From Bradyrhizobium sp. CSS354 (GTDB lineage Bacteria > Pseudomonadota > Alphaproteobacteria > Rhizobiales > Xanthobacteraceae), in contig NZ_JAACFU010000020.1 of the NCBI RefSeq assembly GCF_029051725.1, positions 1-64,000 on the forward strand: a stretch of DNA of 64,000 nt. Direction: 5' to 3'. Below, one piece after another: positions 1 to 6,706 of this stretch. Made by a program: the position numbers and the translations under genes. The first letter of the stretch is position 1. The number at the start of each line of letters is the position of its first letter. The notes below the pieces were generated by a model. The model saw only the letters and a program-made list of their open reading frames with translations. It searched no databases and had not been told where the DNA came from.

Positions 1-360
1 CCACCCCACCCCACCCGCGCGCAGATCGAACTGCCGATGGTTCTGGATTGCCTGAGCGATCCGATCAGATTGGCGATCGTGTATCAGCTCGCGCAGCAGG
101 AACGTGTCAGCGGCGAGCTGTGCTGTGGCGATTTCAACGGGCTCAGCGGCAAGTCGAATCTGGCCTATCACTTCGCCAAGCTGCGCGAATGCGGCCTGAT
201 GCAGACCCGCGTCGCCGGCACCAACCGCTTCGTGCGGCTGCGCCGCGAAGATCTGGACGCACGTTTTCCGGGCCTGCTCGATGCCGTCATCACCTCCGCG
301 GCAAAGGATGCCGACCGGCTGCGACTTGTGTCGGAAGGCGAAGTGGTCGAGATGGAGTGA
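1..360 (+). CDS. ArsR-type winged-helix transcriptional regulator, 5' partial
   Basis: Small DNA-binding repressor of the ArsR/SmtB-like winged-helix class. The frame is open from base 1, and the residues before the ATG at 37 (HPTRAQIELP) look like real protein, so the true start probably lies before the window; ATG 37 would give 107 residues. Visible features are the helix leading to LDCLSDPIRLAIVYQLA, a recognition region around SGKSNLAYHFAKLRECGL, and a wing-like turn TRVAGTNRFVRLR. A Cys pair (ELCCGDF) sits just before the recognition helix; whether it binds metal or senses redox cannot be told. The gene ends 55 bases from the tRNA-like gene on the other strand. Ligand and targets are unknown. 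Confidence 0.8.
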   Translation, partial: PPHPTRAQIELPMVLDCLSDPIRLAIVYQLAQQERVSGELCCGDFNGLSGKSNLAYHFAKLRECGLMQTRVAGTNRFVRLRREDLDARFPGLLDAVITSAAKDADRLRLVSEGEVVEME

Positions 361-414
361 GGATTGGACGGCTTGCGTGGCCGCGCCACGCGTAGCCCCG
401 TGAGGGGCGAAGCG

Positions 415-489
415 TGGAGACCCGGCCTGGATTTGAACCAGGATAAAGAGCGATGCATCGCCCTCGCGTAACGCTTCCGCCACCGGGCC
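415..489 (-). tRNA. tRNA-like gene with encoded CCA and abnormal anticodon arm
   Basis: The minus strand folds as a 75-nt tRNA. Acceptor GGCCCGG pairs with CCGGGTC (one G:U). There is T8, a 3-bp D stem, A14 and A21, a canonical T arm CCTGG-TTCAAAT-CCAGG, discriminator T73 and genomic CCA. The middle is odd: the anticodon arm contains the perfect palindrome GCGATGCATCGC, so a 5-bp stem leaves an 8-nt loop, or a 7-bp stem leaves only the tetraloop TGCA. No standard 7-nt loop forms. U73 and GCA in the loop recall tRNA-Cys, but that identity is inference. The D loop lacks the usual GG pair. Just downstream a hairpin (386-417) starts inside the CCA. It could be a non-decoding tRNA or a decaying pseudo-tRNA. 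Confidence 0.6.
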
Positions 490-552
490 GCGGCGATCAT
501 TACCGATCGAGGTGCGACAAGCCACCTCAGGCAGACGTTATGCTTAACGGAC

Positions 553-606
553 CCAGGAAGCCTAACGAATCCAGGAAGTTTACCGAACCCAGGAAACTTA
601 CCGAAC
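553..606. repeat. Three tandem 18-bp repeats at the 3' end of a methyltransferase gene
   Basis: Three head-to-tail 18-bp units at 553-570, 571-588 and 589-606 share the pattern CCAGGAA-N-N-T-TACCGAAC, with the first copy most diverged. On the minus strand each unit carries GTTCGGTAA or a variant of it, so the unit includes the last sense codons and the stop of the methyltransferase gene. The tail of the gene has been copied downstream, probably by replication slippage. No function is evident. Confidence 0.7.
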
Positions 607-1299
607 CAACGGCGGCCGCGCGACGAACGTCATGCGCCAGCTATTGTGGCCGATATTGCGGTGAGCGCGCTGGACCGCGAAGTCGGCTGCCTTGAGCCTG
701 GCGGTGATCTCCGCCTCGCTGTAGCGCTGCAGCCCGATGCGCGTGCGCAGATGACGGTAATCCGACAGTGCGGTGCTGATCAGCCCGATCAGTGCATCTT
801 TCAAAAAGCCGTGACGCAGGCCGAAGCTGAGCAGCGCCGTGACGTCCCTGAACATGCCGACATTGGGCTGGAGGATGTCGCCGAGCACCAGCTTCCCGGA
901 GGGTTTCAGGATGCGGCGGAAATTGAGGAGCGCGCCGTCGAGCTCGTCCGGCGTCATGTATTGCGCGACCGAGTTCATCACGACGAGATCGATCGACTGC
1001 TCCTGCATGTTGTGGACGTCGTCGAGCGAGCGGACGCGGATTTTCGTGTTCGGGGCAAACCGGGCGATCAACCGGCCGCGCACGCCGGGCGCGGGCTCGG
1101 CGAGGATCAGCTTGCCGCAAGCCGCCGCGACCTGGCTCGCCGACAGCGCCTCGCCGCAGGCATAGTCGAGCACGGTCGCCTCGGGCGAGGAGATGTAGCC
1201 GATGATGTCCCCCGCGATGATCTGAAAGTGCAAGTCGCGATGCAGCTTGCTGACATAGATCGTATGCGTCGAGTCGTAATAATCGATCCAATCGTCCAT
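598..1299 (-). CDS. Class I SAM-dependent methyltransferase
   Basis: A 233-residue Rossmann-fold methyltransferase of unknown substrate. Motif I is VLDYACGEALSA (residues 43-54, Asp45 and Gly49), which binds S-adenosylmethionine. An acidic residue follows the second strand (LILAEPAPG), and motif IV/V is IDLVVMNSVAQYMTPDEL. The segment FRRILKPSGKLVLGDI is the usual post-motif helix and strand 5. The C-terminal part (GLQRYSEAEITARLKAADF) is a typical small cap of the Methyltransf_11/25 type. It is divergent from dps, with about 110 bases between start codons. No neighbouring biosynthetic genes reveal the substrate; polyketide, lipid or small-molecule methylation are all possible. Confidence 0.8.
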   Translation of the reverse strand: MDDWIDYYDSTHTIYVSKLHRDLHFQIIAGDIIGYISSPEATVLDYACGEALSASQVAAACGKLILAEPAPGVRGRLIARFAPNTKIRVRSLDDVHNMQEQSIDLVVMNSVAQYMTPDELDGALLNFRRILKPSGKLVLGDILQPNVGMFRDVTALLSFGLRHGFLKDALIGLISTALSDYRHLRTRIGLQRYSEAEITARLKAADFAVQRAHRNIGHNSWRMTFVARPPLVR

Positions 1300-1335
1300 G
1301 GTATCCGAGGTCCCCGGCCAAACGGTTCCGCTGAA

Positions 1336-1360
1336 GGAACCGGCGCTGCCCGCCTGCGTT
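1336..1360 (+). promoter_or_regulatory. Putative EcfG (general stress response) promoter of dps
   Basis: GGAAC at 1336-1340, a 16-base spacer, then CGTT at 1357-1360. This matches exactly the known alphaproteobacterial EcfG consensus GGAAC-N16/17-CGTT. It lies 53 bases before the GTG start of dps in the correct orientation, leaving a short leader. Dps-like genes are established members of PhyR-EcfG regulons, so both sequence and context agree. Transcription itself is inferred. Confidence 0.7.
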
Positions 1361-1412
1361 AGGGGTGCGGCGGCGCGCCGTCAATGTCCGCGTCCTAACA
1401 GGAAGGTTTCTC

Positions 1413-1937
1413 GTGAGCAAAGCCCCACAAAAGGTCTCGCCCGACCTCGATACCCCCACCGATCTGTCGTCCCAGGCGGTCAACAAGGTTTCGGAGGCAC
1501 TCAACGTGCTCCTGGCCGATGCGTTCGCGCTTTATCTCAAGACCAAGAATTTCCACTGGCACATCAGCGGCCGGCATTTCCGCGACTATCATCTGCTGCT
1601 TGACGAACAGTCCGACCAGATATTCGCCACCACCGACCAGCTCGCCGAGCGCGTCCGCAAGATCGGCGGCACCACGCTGAAGTCGATCGGGCAGATCGCC
1701 AAGCTCCAGACCATCAAGGACAACAACGAGGACTACGTCCCGCCGCGTGAGATGCTGCGCGAGCTGATGCAGGACAACAAGCATGTCGCCGCCGCAATGC
1801 GCAAGGCGCACGACGTGTGCGACGAGGCCGGCGACGTCGCCAGTGCCAGCATCCTCGAGAACTTCATCGACGAGACGGAGCGCCGCACCTGGTTTTTGTT
1901 CGAAGCCACAAGACAGGAAGGTGCGAACGAGGCGTAG
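1413..1937 (+). CDS. dps: Dps/ferritin-like DNA-protection protein
   Basis: A 174-residue Dps-family miniferritin, expected to form a dodecamer that oxidises and stores iron with peroxide and protects DNA. The family signature KNFHWHISGRHFRDYHLLLDEQSDQIF (His48, His50, Asp64, Asp68 region) followed by DQLAERVRKIGG supplies the ferroxidase ligands shared between subunits. The N-terminus has Lys and Asp but no long lysine tail, so direct DNA binding is uncertain. Start chosen is GTG 1413 because AGGAAGG (1400-1406) sits 6 bases upstream; the longer in-frame extension has no ribosome site. The preceding EcfG-type promoter suggests induction in general stress and stationary phase. Confidence 0.9.
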   Translation: MSKAPQKVSPDLDTPTDLSSQAVNKVSEALNVLLADAFALYLKTKNFHWHISGRHFRDYHLLLDEQSDQIFATTDQLAERVRKIGGTTLKSIGQIAKLQTIKDNNEDYVPPREMLRELMQDNKHVAAAMRKAHDVCDEAGDVASASILENFIDETERRTWFLFEATRQEGANEA

Positions 1938-1945
1938 GATAGGTC

Positions 1946-2033
1946 GTAGGGTGGATTAGCCGCAGGCGTAATCCACCACGTCTGCCTCCGCGGAAACAGA
2001 AGAGGTGGGTTACGCTTCGCTAACCCACCCTAC
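1946..2033. repeat. Intergenic inverted repeat (GTAGGGTGG family)
   Basis: Arms GTAGGGTGGATTA (1946-1958) and TAACCCACCCTAC (2021-2033) are inverted copies with one mismatch. Inner parts repeat the motif imperfectly (GTAATCCACC, GGTGGGTTACGC). It fills the gap between the convergent dps and cupin genes and may act as a transcription stop or be a REP-like element. Confidence 0.7.
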
Positions 2034-2049
2034 ATCACTTTGCTTGCAG

Positions 2050-2571
2050 CTACCGCCACAACCGCATCAACGCCCCGTCCTTCCCCGTCACCGGATCGGC
2101 CGGCGGCAGCGCGACGTTTGGAGTCGTCTTCAGCGCCTTGGCGTGGTTCTCCGGCGTTGCCCGGGTGACCTCCATCTTCGCGCCCGGCGGATAAGCGCCG
2201 ATCACGCAGAAATCCTCGCTGGCCTTGATGCGTTGGTGACCTGTGCCGGCGGGCAGGATCGCGACGTCGCCGGCCTTGATCTCCAGCTCCTGGCCATGGT
2301 CGCCGCCGAAGCGCACGCGCGCGCTGCCACGCGCAACGCCGAGCACCTCGTGCACCGTCGCGTGATAATGCAGATAGTCGAAGACGCCATTGCGCCACGT
2401 GCCGCCCCAGCCGTTCGCTTCGAACAAGCGTTCGATCGTCTCTTCCGGCTGTCTGGAATCGAGCTTCACCGCGGCCTGGTAGACCAGGAAGGGGAGGATA
2501 TTGTTCGGCACGAGCCCGTCATCCTCAAATACGATGGCGAGCGGCTCGGCATTGTCGCGGACGACGGACAT
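2050..2571 (-). CDS. Cupin domain protein
   Basis: A 173-residue single-domain cupin. The first metal motif is visible as HYHATVHEVLGVARGSARVRFGG (H-x-H with a downstream Glu), and the second as GDVAILPAGTGHQRI, so a metal-binding beta barrel is likely. Substrate is unknown; such proteins range from sugar isomerases to dioxygenases and small-molecule sensors. The ATG at 2571 is chosen because AGGAG lies 8 bases upstream; an in-frame TTG upstream is less likely. It follows carA on the same strand but is separated from it by a hairpin, so co-transcription is doubtful. Confidence 0.8.
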   Translation of the reverse strand: MSVVRDNAEPLAIVFEDDGLVPNNILPFLVYQAAVKLDSRQPEETIERLFEANGWGGTWRNGVFDYLHYHATVHEVLGVARGSARVRFGGDHGQELEIKAGDVAILPAGTGHQRIKASEDFCVIGAYPPGAKMEVTRATPENHAKALKTTPNVALPPADPVTGKDGALMRLWR

Positions 2572-2677
2572 GGCGGGCTCCTGCGTGAGCGTAGCAGGGA
2601 TCAACGAAGGGAGCTAAGCGGCGTTCCTCGTGCGCTGTCATTCCAGGTTCGCGCTGCGCTTCGCCCCGGAACGACAA

Positions 2678-2701
2678 GAGCCCGGGAGAAAGCCCGGGCT
2701 C
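2678..2701 (-). terminator. Hairpin downstream of carA
   Basis: A perfect 9-bp stem GAGCCCGGG / CCCGGGCTC with a 6-base loop lies 36 bases after the carA stop. On the minus strand it is followed by TTGTCG rather than a clear T run, so termination may be weak or the hairpin may protect the mRNA 3' end. Confidence 0.5.
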
Positions 2702-2736
2702 GATGTCGTCAAAGCAGTTGCAGGAGAGCGCGCGAT

Positions 2737-3927
2737 TTACGCGCTCTTCTTCTGCCGCATCAGGTCCGCAAAACGCTGGAACAGATAGTGCGAGTCGCGC
2801 GGACCCGGCGAGGCCTCGGGGTGGTACTGCACCGAGAACACCGGCTTGCCGTCGAGCTGGATGCCGCAATTCGAGCCGTCGAACAGCGAGATGTGGGTCT
2901 GCGTCGCGCCGGTCGGAAGGGTGCTCTCGTCCACGGCAAAGCCGTGGTTCATCGAGGTGATCTCGACCTTGCCGGTGGTCTCGTCCTTGACGGGATGATT
3001 GGCGCCGTGATGGCCCTGGTGCATCTTCTTCGTCTTGGCGCCGACCGCGAGGCCGAGCATCTGATGGCCGAGACAAATTCCGAATGTCGGCGTGCCCGAC
3101 TTGATCACGTCCTGGATCACGGGCACGGCATATTTGCCGGTCGCGGCCGGATCGCCGGGGCCGTTCGACAGGAACACGCCGTCCGGCTTCATCGCCAGGA
3201 TGTCCTCGGACGACGTCGTTGCCGGCACCACCGTCACCTTGCAGCCGACGCCGGCGAGCAGGCGCAAAATGTTGCGCTTGATGCCGTAATCGATGGCGAC
3301 GACGTTGAACTCAGGCTTGTCCTGACGGCCAAAGCCCTTGTCCCACAGCCACGGCGTCTCGTCCCAGGTGAAGCGCTGGCCGGAAGTGACCATCGGCACG
3401 AGGTCCATGCCCTCGAGCCCCGGCCATTCGCGCGCTTCTTCCTTCAGGCCGTGCAAATCGAACTCGCCGTCTTTGGCGTGCGCGATCACGGCGTTGGGCA
3501 TGCCCTTGTTGCGGATCAGCGCGGTCAGCGCGCGGGTGTCGATGCCGGAGAGGCCGATGATGCCGCGGGCCTTCAGCCACTGGTCGAGATGCTTGGTGGC
3601 GCGGTAGTTCGAGGGATCGGTGATCGCGGTGCGCAGGATCACGCCGCGCGCGCCGGGCGTCGCGGCCATGTTCACCGTCTCGATGTCGTCGTCGTTGGTT
3701 CCGACATTGCCGATATGCGGGAACGTGAAGGTGATGAGCTGGCCGGCATAGGAGGGATCGGTGAGGATTTCCTCATAGCCGGTCATCGCGGTGTTGAAGC
3801 AGACCTCACCGACGGCTTGGCCTTCGGCGCCGAGGCCAAAGCCTTCCAGCACCGTGCCATCGGCAAGCACCAACAGCGCGGTCGGTTTGTGGTCCGGCCA
3901 AGCGTGATCGTTATCGTGTTGTGTCAT
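2737..3927 (-). CDS. carA: Carbamoyl-phosphate synthase small (glutaminase) subunit
   Basis: A 396-residue CarA. It hydrolyses glutamine and passes ammonia to the large subunit CarB to make carbamoyl phosphate for pyrimidine and arginine synthesis. The N-terminal CPSase_sm domain covers roughly residues 15-150 (FNTAMTGYEEILTDPSY, GIDTRALT). The class I glutamine amidotransferase domain has the catalytic triad Cys285 in GICLGHQ, His369 and Glu371 in YHPEAS. Length and motifs are normal. carB is not in the window. The gene is divergent from the frameshifted hydrolase, with about 145 bases between them. Confidence 0.97.
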   Translation of the reverse strand: MTQHDNDHAWPDHKPTALLVLADGTVLEGFGLGAEGQAVGEVCFNTAMTGYEEILTDPSYAGQLITFTFPHIGNVGTNDDDIETVNMAATPGARGVILRTAITDPSNYRATKHLDQWLKARGIIGLSGIDTRALTALIRNKGMPNAVIAHAKDGEFDLHGLKEEAREWPGLEGMDLVPMVTSGQRFTWDETPWLWDKGFGRQDKPEFNVVAIDYGIKRNILRLLAGVGCKVTVVPATTSSEDILAMKPDGVFLSNGPGDPAATGKYAVPVIQDVIKSGTPTFGICLGHQMLGLAVGAKTKKMHQGHHGANHPVKDETTGKVEITSMNHGFAVDESTLPTGATQTHISLFDGSNCGIQLDGKPVFSVQYHPEASPGPRDSHYLFQRFADLMRQKKSA

Positions 3928-4073
3928 GAGCCCGGTTCATAGTCCCCGCGGGCGCCGGCGTCAAAGCGGAGATGCGCCGATTCACATGCGTTTTTGCATA
4001 TTTGACAGGTCGCCTTGGGCCCTTAAGCTCCGCGGCATAATTTCCGGCAAATTCCGGGGCTTGGGAGGCAATA

Positions 4074-4801
4074 ATGGACCAGACGACGCCGATTCTGCTG
4101 GTTCCGGGATTAGCCTCCTCGGCCCGGATCTATGCGCCGGTCATCCCGGCGCTGTGGCGGTTCGGCCCGGTGATGGTCGCCAACCATATTCGCGACGACA
4201 ACATGGCGGCGATTGCGCGGCGGGTGCTGAGCGAGGCGCCGCTGCGCTTCGCGCTCGCCGGCCATTCCATGGGTGGCTACATCGCGCTCGAGATCATGCG
4301 CCAGGCGCCCGAGCGGGTGGCAAAGCTGGCGCTGATCAACCCCAGGCCCGGCCCGACACGGCGGAGGCGACCGCGCGTCGCCGCGGTCTGATGGAGCGGG
4401 CCCGGCGCGGCGAGCTCCGTGCGGCCCGCGAGGAGATGTTTCCCGAACTGGTGCATCCCTCGCGCCGCGACGATGCCGGCATTCGCCAGCTCGTACACGA
4501 GCAGGGCGATGACGTCGGCGTCGAGGGCTATCTGCGACAGCAGACCGCGATCATCGCGCGGGTGGATTCACGGCCGACGCTTGCGACGATCAAATGCCCG
4601 ACGCTGGTTCTGACGGGCGATGCGGACAATACGATTCCCAACGCATTCTCGAAGGAGATGGCGGAGGGCATTGCCGGCGCAAGGCTCGTTGTTTTGGAGA
4701 ATTGCGGACATCTGCCGCAGCCGGAGCAGCTCGCGGCGACGGTGCGGGCGCTGGACGAATGGCTGGGAACCCCGGTTGTCTCAGGGCCGCGAACGGCCTA
4801 G
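4074..4801 (+). pseudogene. Alpha/beta hydrolase, frameshifted
   Basis: An alpha/beta hydrolase split by one missing base. Frame one runs from ATG 4074 (GGGAGG upstream) through the oxyanion region VPGLASSARIY and nucleophile elbow GHSMGG to KLALIN (ending 4340). The rest of the fold (ARPDTAEATARRRGLMER, then PTLVLTGDAD, and catalytic-His region VVLENCGHLPQPEQ) continues one frame over from about 4346 to the stop at 4801. Adding one base near the CCCC run at 4340-4343 restores a single protein of about 242 residues. Ser-Asp-His residues are all present, so it is either a very recent pseudogene or a sequence error. Substrate is unknown. Confidence 0.8.
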
Positions 4802-4834
4802 ATCAGGCCTCGGATATTCTAGGGGAGCACGACC

Positions 4835-5290
4835 ATGCTGCGCGACGACATCAACAATGCGGTCAAGGAGGCCATGAAGGCCAAGGAAGAGCGCAAGCTG
4901 TCCACTCTGCGCATGGTCAACTCGACCATCAAGAACGCCGACATCGAGGCGCGCGGCAGTGGCAAGCCGCCGCTCACGGACGCGGATCTGCTAGGCGTGT
5001 TTCAGAAGATGATCAAGCAGCGCCAGGAGTCGGTGGAGCTCTACGAGAAGGGCGGCCGTGCCGAGCTCGCCGCGCAGGAGCGCGAGGAGATCGCGGTGAT
5101 CTCTGCGTATCTGCCGAAGCAGATGTCGGACGACGACGTCAAGAAGGCGATCTCGGACGCGATCGCCGAGACCGGCGCCGCCGGCATGAAGGACATGGGC
5201 AAGGTGATCGCCGTGCTGAAGACGAAGTACGCCGGCCAGATGGATTTCGGCAAGGCTTCCGGTTTGGTGAAGGCTGCTCTGACGGGCTAG
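4835..5290 (+). CDS. GatB/YqeY domain protein
   Basis: A 151-residue stand-alone YqeY-type protein, homologous to the C-terminal tail domain of the GatB subunit of Glu/Asp-tRNA amidotransferase. Characteristic stretches are KEERKLSTLRMVNSTIKNADIE at the start and a C-terminal domain with IAETGAAGMKDMGKVIAVLKTKYAGQMDFGKASGLVKAAL. It is helical, soluble and of normal length. Function is not firmly known; tRNA binding has been proposed for the family. It commonly sits near carA and dnaG in rhizobia, as here. GGGGAGC precedes the ATG. Confidence 0.9.
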   Translation: MLRDDINNAVKEAMKAKEERKLSTLRMVNSTIKNADIEARGSGKPPLTDADLLGVFQKMIKQRQESVELYEKGGRAELAAQEREEIAVISAYLPKQMSDDDVKKAISDAIAETGAAGMKDMGKVIAVLKTKYAGQMDFGKASGLVKAALTG

Positions 5291-5335
5291 ACGGCCGCGC
5301 CGAAAGATTTGCCAAGAGCTGACAGACTATCATCC

Positions 5336-5422
5336 CGTCATGCCCGGCCTTGTGCCGGGCATCCACGTTCTTCAGAATGAAGAGAAAGAACGTGGATGAC
5401 CGGGACGAGCCCGGCCATGACG
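5336..5422. repeat. Intergenic palindromic element, CGTCATGCCCGG family, copy 1
   Basis: Outer arms CGTCATGCCCGGCC (left) and GGCCATGACG (right), with inner arms ATCCACGTTCTT / AAGAACGTGGAT, form a long hairpin. A second copy with the same arms is at 6599-6687. Confidence 0.8.
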
Positions 5423-5450
5423 AGAACCTCCGATGAGCAGGGCCTCTCCG

Positions 5451-6587
5451 ATGACCGCCATCAAACCGTTTCGCATTGCCATCAGCGACGACGTCCTCAC
5501 CGACCTCAAGTCGCGCCTTGCTCGCACGCGCTGGCCGGAGGCGGAGCTCGTCTCCGACTGGAGCCAGGGTGCGCCGCTGGCATGGATCCAGGAGATATGC
5601 ACCTACTGGGCTGAGGGCTACGACTGGCGCGCGCGCGAAGCAAAACTCAATCGCTTCGAGCAGTTCACCACCGAGATCGACGGGCTCGACATTCACTTCC
5701 TGCATGCGCGCTCGCAGGAGCCGTCGGCGCTGCCGCTGATCATCACCCATGGCTGGCCCGGCTCGATCGTCGAATTCCAGAAGGTGATCGCGCCGCTGGT
5801 CGATCCTGCCGCGCACGGCGGCGATCCTGCCGATGCCTTCCACGTCGTCTGTCCGTCGCTGCCGGGTTTTGGGTTCTCCGGCAAGCCGAACACCACCGGC
5901 TGGGGCGTCGATCGTATCGCCGCGACCTGGGCCAGGCTGATGGACCGACTCGGTTATATCAGGTATGGCGCGCAGGGCGGCGACTGGGGCTCGGCGGTAA
6001 CGACCTCGCTCGGCATGGAGGACAGCGAGCATTGCGCCGGCATCCACATTACGCTCGCCTTCAACGCAGCACCGAAGGTCGAGGGCGAACCGACGCCGGA
6101 AGAGAAGCGCGCGCTCGCCGGCCTCAAGCATTACGTCGACCTCGATTCCGGCTATTCGAAGCAGCAATCGACGCGGCCGCAGACACTCGGCTACGGCTTG
6201 ACGGATTCACCGAGCGGGCAGGCGGCCTGGATTCTGGAAAAATTCTGGGCGTGGACCGATTGCAACGGTCATCCCGAAAACATCTTCACCAAGGACGAGC
6301 TGCTCGACAACGTCATGCTCTACTGGGCGACGGAGACGGCGACCTCGTCCGCGCGGCTCTATTGGGAAAGCTTTGGCAAGCGCCGGACCACGCCGGTCGT
6401 CAAGGTGCCGACGGGCGTCGCGGTCTTCCCCAAGGAGATCATCACGCCGGTGCGGCGCTGGATGGAGCCGAACTTCCACAACATCACGCATTGGAGCGAG
6501 ATGGAGAAGGGCGGGCATTTCGCCGCATTCGAGCAGCCGGAGCTGTTCGTGCGCGATGTCCGCAAGTTCTTCGCGACGGTGCGCTGA
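5451..6587 (+). CDS. Epoxide hydrolase family protein
   Basis: A 378-residue protein with the N-terminal epoxide hydrolase domain (EHN, about residues 3-110: FRIAISDDVLTDLKSRLARTRWPE) and an alpha/beta hydrolase fold. Oxyanion motif HGWPGS starts at His100; nucleophile Asp178 is in GGDWGS; the general-base His356 is in GGHFAAFE. These fit the microsomal/juvenile-hormone epoxide hydrolase branch, which opens epoxides to diols. Start ATG 5451 is preferred for AGGG 8 bases upstream; ATG 5433 in the same frame is possible. It is bounded on both sides by copies of the same palindromic repeat. Confidence 0.9.
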   Translation: MTAIKPFRIAISDDVLTDLKSRLARTRWPEAELVSDWSQGAPLAWIQEICTYWAEGYDWRAREAKLNRFEQFTTEIDGLDIHFLHARSQEPSALPLIITHGWPGSIVEFQKVIAPLVDPAAHGGDPADAFHVVCPSLPGFGFSGKPNTTGWGVDRIAATWARLMDRLGYIRYGAQGGDWGSAVTTSLGMEDSEHCAGIHITLAFNAAPKVEGEPTPEEKRALAGLKHYVDLDSGYSKQQSTRPQTLGYGLTDSPSGQAAWILEKFWAWTDCNGHPENIFTKDELLDNVMLYWATETATSSARLYWESFGKRRTTPVVKVPTGVAVFPKEIITPVRRWMEPNFHNITHWSEMEKGGHFAAFEQPELFVRDVRKFFATVR

Positions 6588-6598
6588 AACGCAATCTG

Positions 6599-6687
6599 CG
6601 TCATGCCCGGGCTTGTCCCGGGCATCCACGCCCTTAAACTGAGGCCAAACAAGAACGTGGATGGCCGGGACAAGCCCGGCCATGACG
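6599..6687. repeat. Intergenic palindromic element, CGTCATGCCCGG family, copy 2
   Basis: Arms CGTCATGCCCGGGCTTGTCC and its near-complement GGACAAGCCCGGCCATGACG enclose ATCCACG / CGTGGAT. It is the same family as 5336-5422 and lies between the epoxide hydrolase and acyl-CoA synthetase genes. Confidence 0.8.
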
Positions 6688-6706
6688 ACGCCGCCGGGAA
6701 ACGACC

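Noticed and set aside
553..606. CRISPR array
   Set aside because: Units are 18 bp and directly adjacent with no spacers; no cas genes.
2005..3942. 645-residue open frame antisense to carA
   Set aside because: The high GC content opens the opposite strand of real genes. The product has Arg/His/Val-rich random composition, and carA is certain.
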